In this document: piece after piece, positions 5,301 through 6,817 of the stretch
How positions within the stretch are numbered: position 1 is the stretch's first letter
How the letters are laid out: each line of letters begins with the position of its first letter
DNA from: Erysipelotrichia bacterium
GTDB taxonomy: Bacteria; Bacillota_I; Bacilli_A; RFN20; CAG-826
Direction: 5' to 3'
Assembly: GCA_012511695.1 (NCBI GenBank)
Contig: JAAZFO010000117.1
Coordinates: 1 to 6,817, forward strand
DNA length: 6,817 nt
Translations under genes and position numbers: made by a program
Notes under the pieces: generated by a model
Told to the model about the DNA's origin: nothing
Seen by the model: the letters and a program-made list of their open reading frames with translations, nothing else
Database searches by the model: none

Positions 5301-6817
5301 GCTTTAGTTGTTTTGGCCGGTTCATTGGCTATTTTAACTATTGCCGGCTATGCGATGAAGCCTATTATTGGTATTGTGGTAGCAGCTGCTGGCGCAATGA
5401 CATTGTTTGGTCTTGGTTTGGCTTTGGTAGGCGTTGGTTTATTAGCCATTTCGGCAGCACTTACTGCGTTTACGGGTTCCGTAGCTTTGAGCGCTACCCT
5501 TGTGACTAAAGCAATTCAAGTGATTGTTATGGCCTTTGTTAATCTTATTCCAGAAATTCTGGTTGCAATTGGCAAAGGTATTATCGCTATCCTGACAGTT
5601 ATTAAAGATAGTATTAAAACAATTGTAGATACTGTAGTTGCGGTTGTAGTGGCCGTACTTAATGGTATTAAAGATACAATACCTACAATCATTGAAACTG
5701 TAGCCGTATTATTGGATGCACTATTACCATTCTTAGTTGAGTATATTCCTAAGATGATAAATGCTTTAGTAGATGCCTTAATTGGCACGCTTAAAGGTTT
5801 AGTTGATCGCATTCCAGAGCTTGTTCAAGTTGGTGTGGAGATTATTCTTAGTATTCTAAAGGGTATTATATCTACATTAGATGATGTTGTACAAGCCTTG
5901 TTCGATTTATTGATCGGAGCAATTAATGCGGTTGCTAAAGCTATAAAAAACAGTACGTCTGGGATTGCATCAGCGATTGCCGATTTGATTAAAGCATTTG
6001 TTGGACTTATATTTGAAATCTTTAAAGAACTTTTCTCTTTATCTACTGGAGATGCTTTAGATATTATTGATACGATGTCCACTGCTATATTCTTACTAGC
6101 TGGGGCTATGGCTTTGGCCGGTACGGCAGCGCCGACAGGTATTGCTGGTGCATTAGCCTTGGTAGAGTTTGTTGGTATTATAGCTTTACTACTTACGGCA
6201 CTTGGTGCATTGAATAAAATTCCAGGTTTCCAAAGTCTAATTGAGAGTGGCGGAGAATTACTTGCTACTCTTGGTTATGCAATTGGAAACTTTATTGGTA
6301 GTATTATAGGTGGTCTCGGTGCAGGCTTGACAAGTGGACTACCAGCGATTGGCGAGAATTTGTCTGCATTTATGATCAACTTAGAACCCTTCATCGCCGG
6401 AGCAAAACGGCTGAATGCTGGTGCGTTTGATGGGGTTAAGGAAATTGTTGATGTTATATTACTATTAACAATGGCTAGTGTGTTTGATGGTATTTCTAAG
6501 TTCTTGTTTGCTGGAACTACTAGCTTTTCAACGTTTGGTGAGGAATTATCTACTTTTGGTAGTTACTTTGCTAAATATTATAACACTATTAAGCATATTA
6601 AACCTGACGTAGTTGATGCTTCTGCCAATGCTATAGGAGCAATGGCCGTCCTTTCGAAAAATCTTCCGAAACAGGGTGGTTTATGGCAGAAAGTTACTGG
6701 TTCCGCTACTTTAGCTACTTTTGGTAAAGGTTTAGTTGAATTTGCGGGATATTTGAAAGACTATCAGGCAGCTTTAGGTACGGGTATCAAAGTTGATCTG
6801 ATCGAAAGTTCTACGAA
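2379..6817 (+). CDS. Tape measure protein (5' part, continues beyond the window)
   Basis: This frame is open for 1479 codons from a GTG at 2379 to the right edge, with no stop. A TGA directly precedes the GTG (2376-2378), and the strong ribosome binding site at 2364-2372 supports it; the first in-frame ATG is at 2409. The protein is the tail length ruler, running through the tube lumen and released at infection. Residues 1-60 form a charged N-terminal helix region. Residues about 75-255 match the tape measure N-terminal domain, with the hallmark LLQLSGRGINAAATLAGVMG (188-207) followed by EVREMVSKGQISFEMF (212-227). Residues 260-635 are mixed amphipathic helices, including two Trp-containing 11-residue units (550-571). 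Residues 636-995 hold about six 56-73-residue repeats, and 1057-1188 six 22-residue repeats. From 640 on the protein is very rich in Ala, Ile, Leu, Val and Gly, with many hydrophobic helices that could insert in membrane after ejection. No peptidoglycan hydrolase motif is visible; one could lie beyond the window. Confidence 0.95.
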   Translation, partial: MSNIDERIVKMVFDNKEFDKNVETSKRSLEEFETKLKLDGIASSLEVIASRFSTMGIVGMEVIGRITNAAIDMGKKLQSAVVGQMLTGGKKRALNLEQAYFQLEGLEMDAAAVIENVNYAVDNTAYGLDEAAKVAAQFGASGMQAGDDMARALRAVSGVASMTGSSYEDVGRIFIKVAGNGRLMGQELLQLSGRGINAAATLAGVMGKTEQEVREMVSKGQISFEMFYNAMHDAFGKHAAKANETFTGALSNMKAALSRIGADFYTPFLTYARDVFNAIRPFINGIRSAIAPLVEYTVGWMDTISKGLIKFFEGLDPSQITQYIQPIINIFEHLLDIAKKIVKPIADAYKVIFPSKGHAAAVETLEWLGNVIESYKPKAATLEKIGKIFEGIFSAFALFKEIAFDVFRSLEYVLWPIFDLIKRVFFSLATNVADLIIKFTNWYKTSEALRQGISKVTEVLAKITYGLVEYLDKFAEWVRTSPKVAYAYTKIKEIGAKMAEGLRIEFDKLKGIFGGLIKGGQAFAEAIKRAFTKSGDAAEKSKLVVVLTKLWEIVKAITAKIWEVIKEIGKGISEALGGIDFDTILKTINTMSLGMIANSIRKFFNKDRGLANIVKSIKDILSSVRSVLEAWTLTIKADALMKIATAVAILAASLFALSLIDQKKLGGAIAAITLLFVDLMGAMSVMGKMQGGGRSGIGGVIDAYALKTMTEALTSIATAVLIMSAALKVVASIDEDKAMQGIFVIGAMTAMLVATVKALEKVKPARLKTISTSMILFATALVIMGSAVKKLSKLEWDELGKGLAGVAGLLLIIAGFTRIVGSPEKMISMGIGFNFIATSMLLFAAAMKKFAKMSWEDIGKGLTGIAGVLLALAIAVNLMPEKRMLTISTGILIIGVAMQLLTRSLIKFGQMSWEDVGKALLVLASSMIIFSIALNSMEGTLGASAALLVASAAMLVLAGVLKIYSKMSWEEIAKALVVLAGSLAILTIAGYAMKPIIGIVVAAAGAMTLFGLGLALVGVGLLAISAALTAFTGSVALSATLVTKAIQVIVMAFVNLIPEILVAIGKGIIAILTVIKDSIKTIVDTVVAVVVAVLNGIKDTIPTIIETVAVLLDALLPFLVEYIPKMINALVDALIGTLKGLVDRIPELVQVGVEIILSILKGIISTLDDVVQALFDLLIGAINAVAKAIKNSTSGIASAIADLIKAFVGLIFEIFKELFSLSTGDALDIIDTMSTAIFLLAGAMALAGTAAPTGIAGALALVEFVGIIALLLTALGALNKIPGFQSLIESGGELLATLGYAIGNFIGSIIGGLGAGLTSGLPAIGENLSAFMINLEPFIAGAKRLNAGAFDGVKEIVDVILLLTMASVFDGISKFLFAGTTSFSTFGEELSTFGSYFAKYYNTIKHIKPDVVDASANAIGAMAVLSKNLPKQGGLWQKVTGSATLATFGKGLVEFAGYLKDYQAALGTGIKVDLIESST
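4026..4091 (+). repeat. Two Trp-containing 11-residue repeats in the tape measure protein
   Basis: LWEIVKAITAK (residues 550-560) and IWEVIKEIGKG (561-571) are adjacent 11-residue units with Trp at the same position, the two TGG codons being exactly 33 nt apart (4029 and 4062). A third, degenerate unit beginning ISEAL may follow. Eleven-residue periodicity with spaced aromatic residues is a known feature of tape measure proteins and is compatible with one long helix in the tail lumen. Confidence 0.7.
4284..5363 (+). repeat. About six diverged 56-73-residue tandem repeats in the tape measure protein
   Basis: Each unit is a hydrophobic helix, a short basic linker, a conserved motif, and another hydrophobic helix. 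The motif reads KLEWDELGKGL, KMSWEDIGKGL, QMSWEDVGKAL and SKMSWEEIAKAL in the last four units, with its Trp codon at 4764, 4941, 5115 and 5283, so spacings are 59, 58 and 56 residues. Two earlier units are more diverged and lack the Trp: SIDEDKAMQGI (equivalent codon 4581) and LIDQKKLGGAI (4362), spaced 61 and 73 residues. Similarity thus rises from the first to the last units, as expected if the right-hand part was duplicated most recently. Unit boundaries are approximate. Confidence 0.85.
5547..5942 (+). repeat. Six consecutive 22-residue (66-bp) double-hendecad repeats in the tape measure protein
   Basis: Six units of exactly 22 residues run from residue 1057 to 1188 without a gap. They start IPEIL, IKTIV, IPTII, IPKMI, IPELV and LDDVV. 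Hydrophobic residues recur at positions 1, 4, 5, 8, 12, 15, 16 and 19 of nearly every unit, that is positions 1, 4, 5, 8 of each 11-residue half. Four of the six units have Pro at position 2, with codons at 5550, 5682, 5748 and 5814. A possible seventh, degenerate unit begins IKNST at 5943. The pattern predicts a regular amphipathic or coiled-coil helix with a kink or helix cap every 22 residues. The register is maintained at protein level; the DNA copies are much less alike. Confidence 0.85.

Noticed and set aside
5282..5509. Forward 75-codon open frame inside the tape measure gene
   Set aside because: It lies in another frame of the repeat region, with a composition rich in Cys, Trp, Gly and Arg typical of a shifted reading, and no ribosome binding site was seen.
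2379..6817. A non-phage or novel system hidden in the large repeat-rich gene
   Set aside because: The N-terminal tape measure domain, gene order and helical composition explain the whole frame, and I saw no enzyme, toxin or defence motif.

Overview
The window is a stretch of the late tail-morphogenesis module of a long, non-contractile-tailed phage (siphovirus) or prophage. The host is most likely a low-GC Gram-positive (Bacillota) bacterium. Three things point there: the AT-rich composition, the strong AGGAGG-type ribosome binding sites in front of every gene, and protein sequences that resemble those of Gram-positive siphophages, especially the major tail protein, the tail assembly chaperone and the HK97 gp10-like protein. 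I cannot name the genus.

All genes are on the + strand and tightly packed. Bases 2-196 look like the C-terminal 64 codons of an upstream gene. They are followed by the major tail (tube) protein (211-900), then a strong hairpin in the only real intergenic gap (912-944). Next come tail assembly chaperone 1 (969-1406), a second protein in the usual chaperone-2 position (1441-1995), and an HK97 gp10-like neck/tail protein (2006-2386). Last is a very large tape measure gene that starts at GTG 2379, overlaps the previous gene by 8 nt, and runs off the right edge after 1479 codons.

The genes fit one assembly line. The chaperones coat the tape measure, the tube protein polymerises around it and displaces them, and the number of tape measure residues sets tail length. 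The hairpin after the tube gene would let the most abundant product be made in excess over the scarce chaperones and tape measure.

The most notable structure is inside the tape measure gene, where three tandem repeat systems of different period follow one another: two Trp-containing 11-residue units (4026-4091), about six 56-73-residue units, the last four with a conserved Glu/Ser-Trp-Asp/Glu motif (about 4284-5363), and six consecutive units of exactly 22 residues, each two hendecads (5547-5942). I see no RNA genes, insertion sequences, CRISPR arrays or non-phage system. This is a fairly ordinary tail cassette with an informative repeat architecture.
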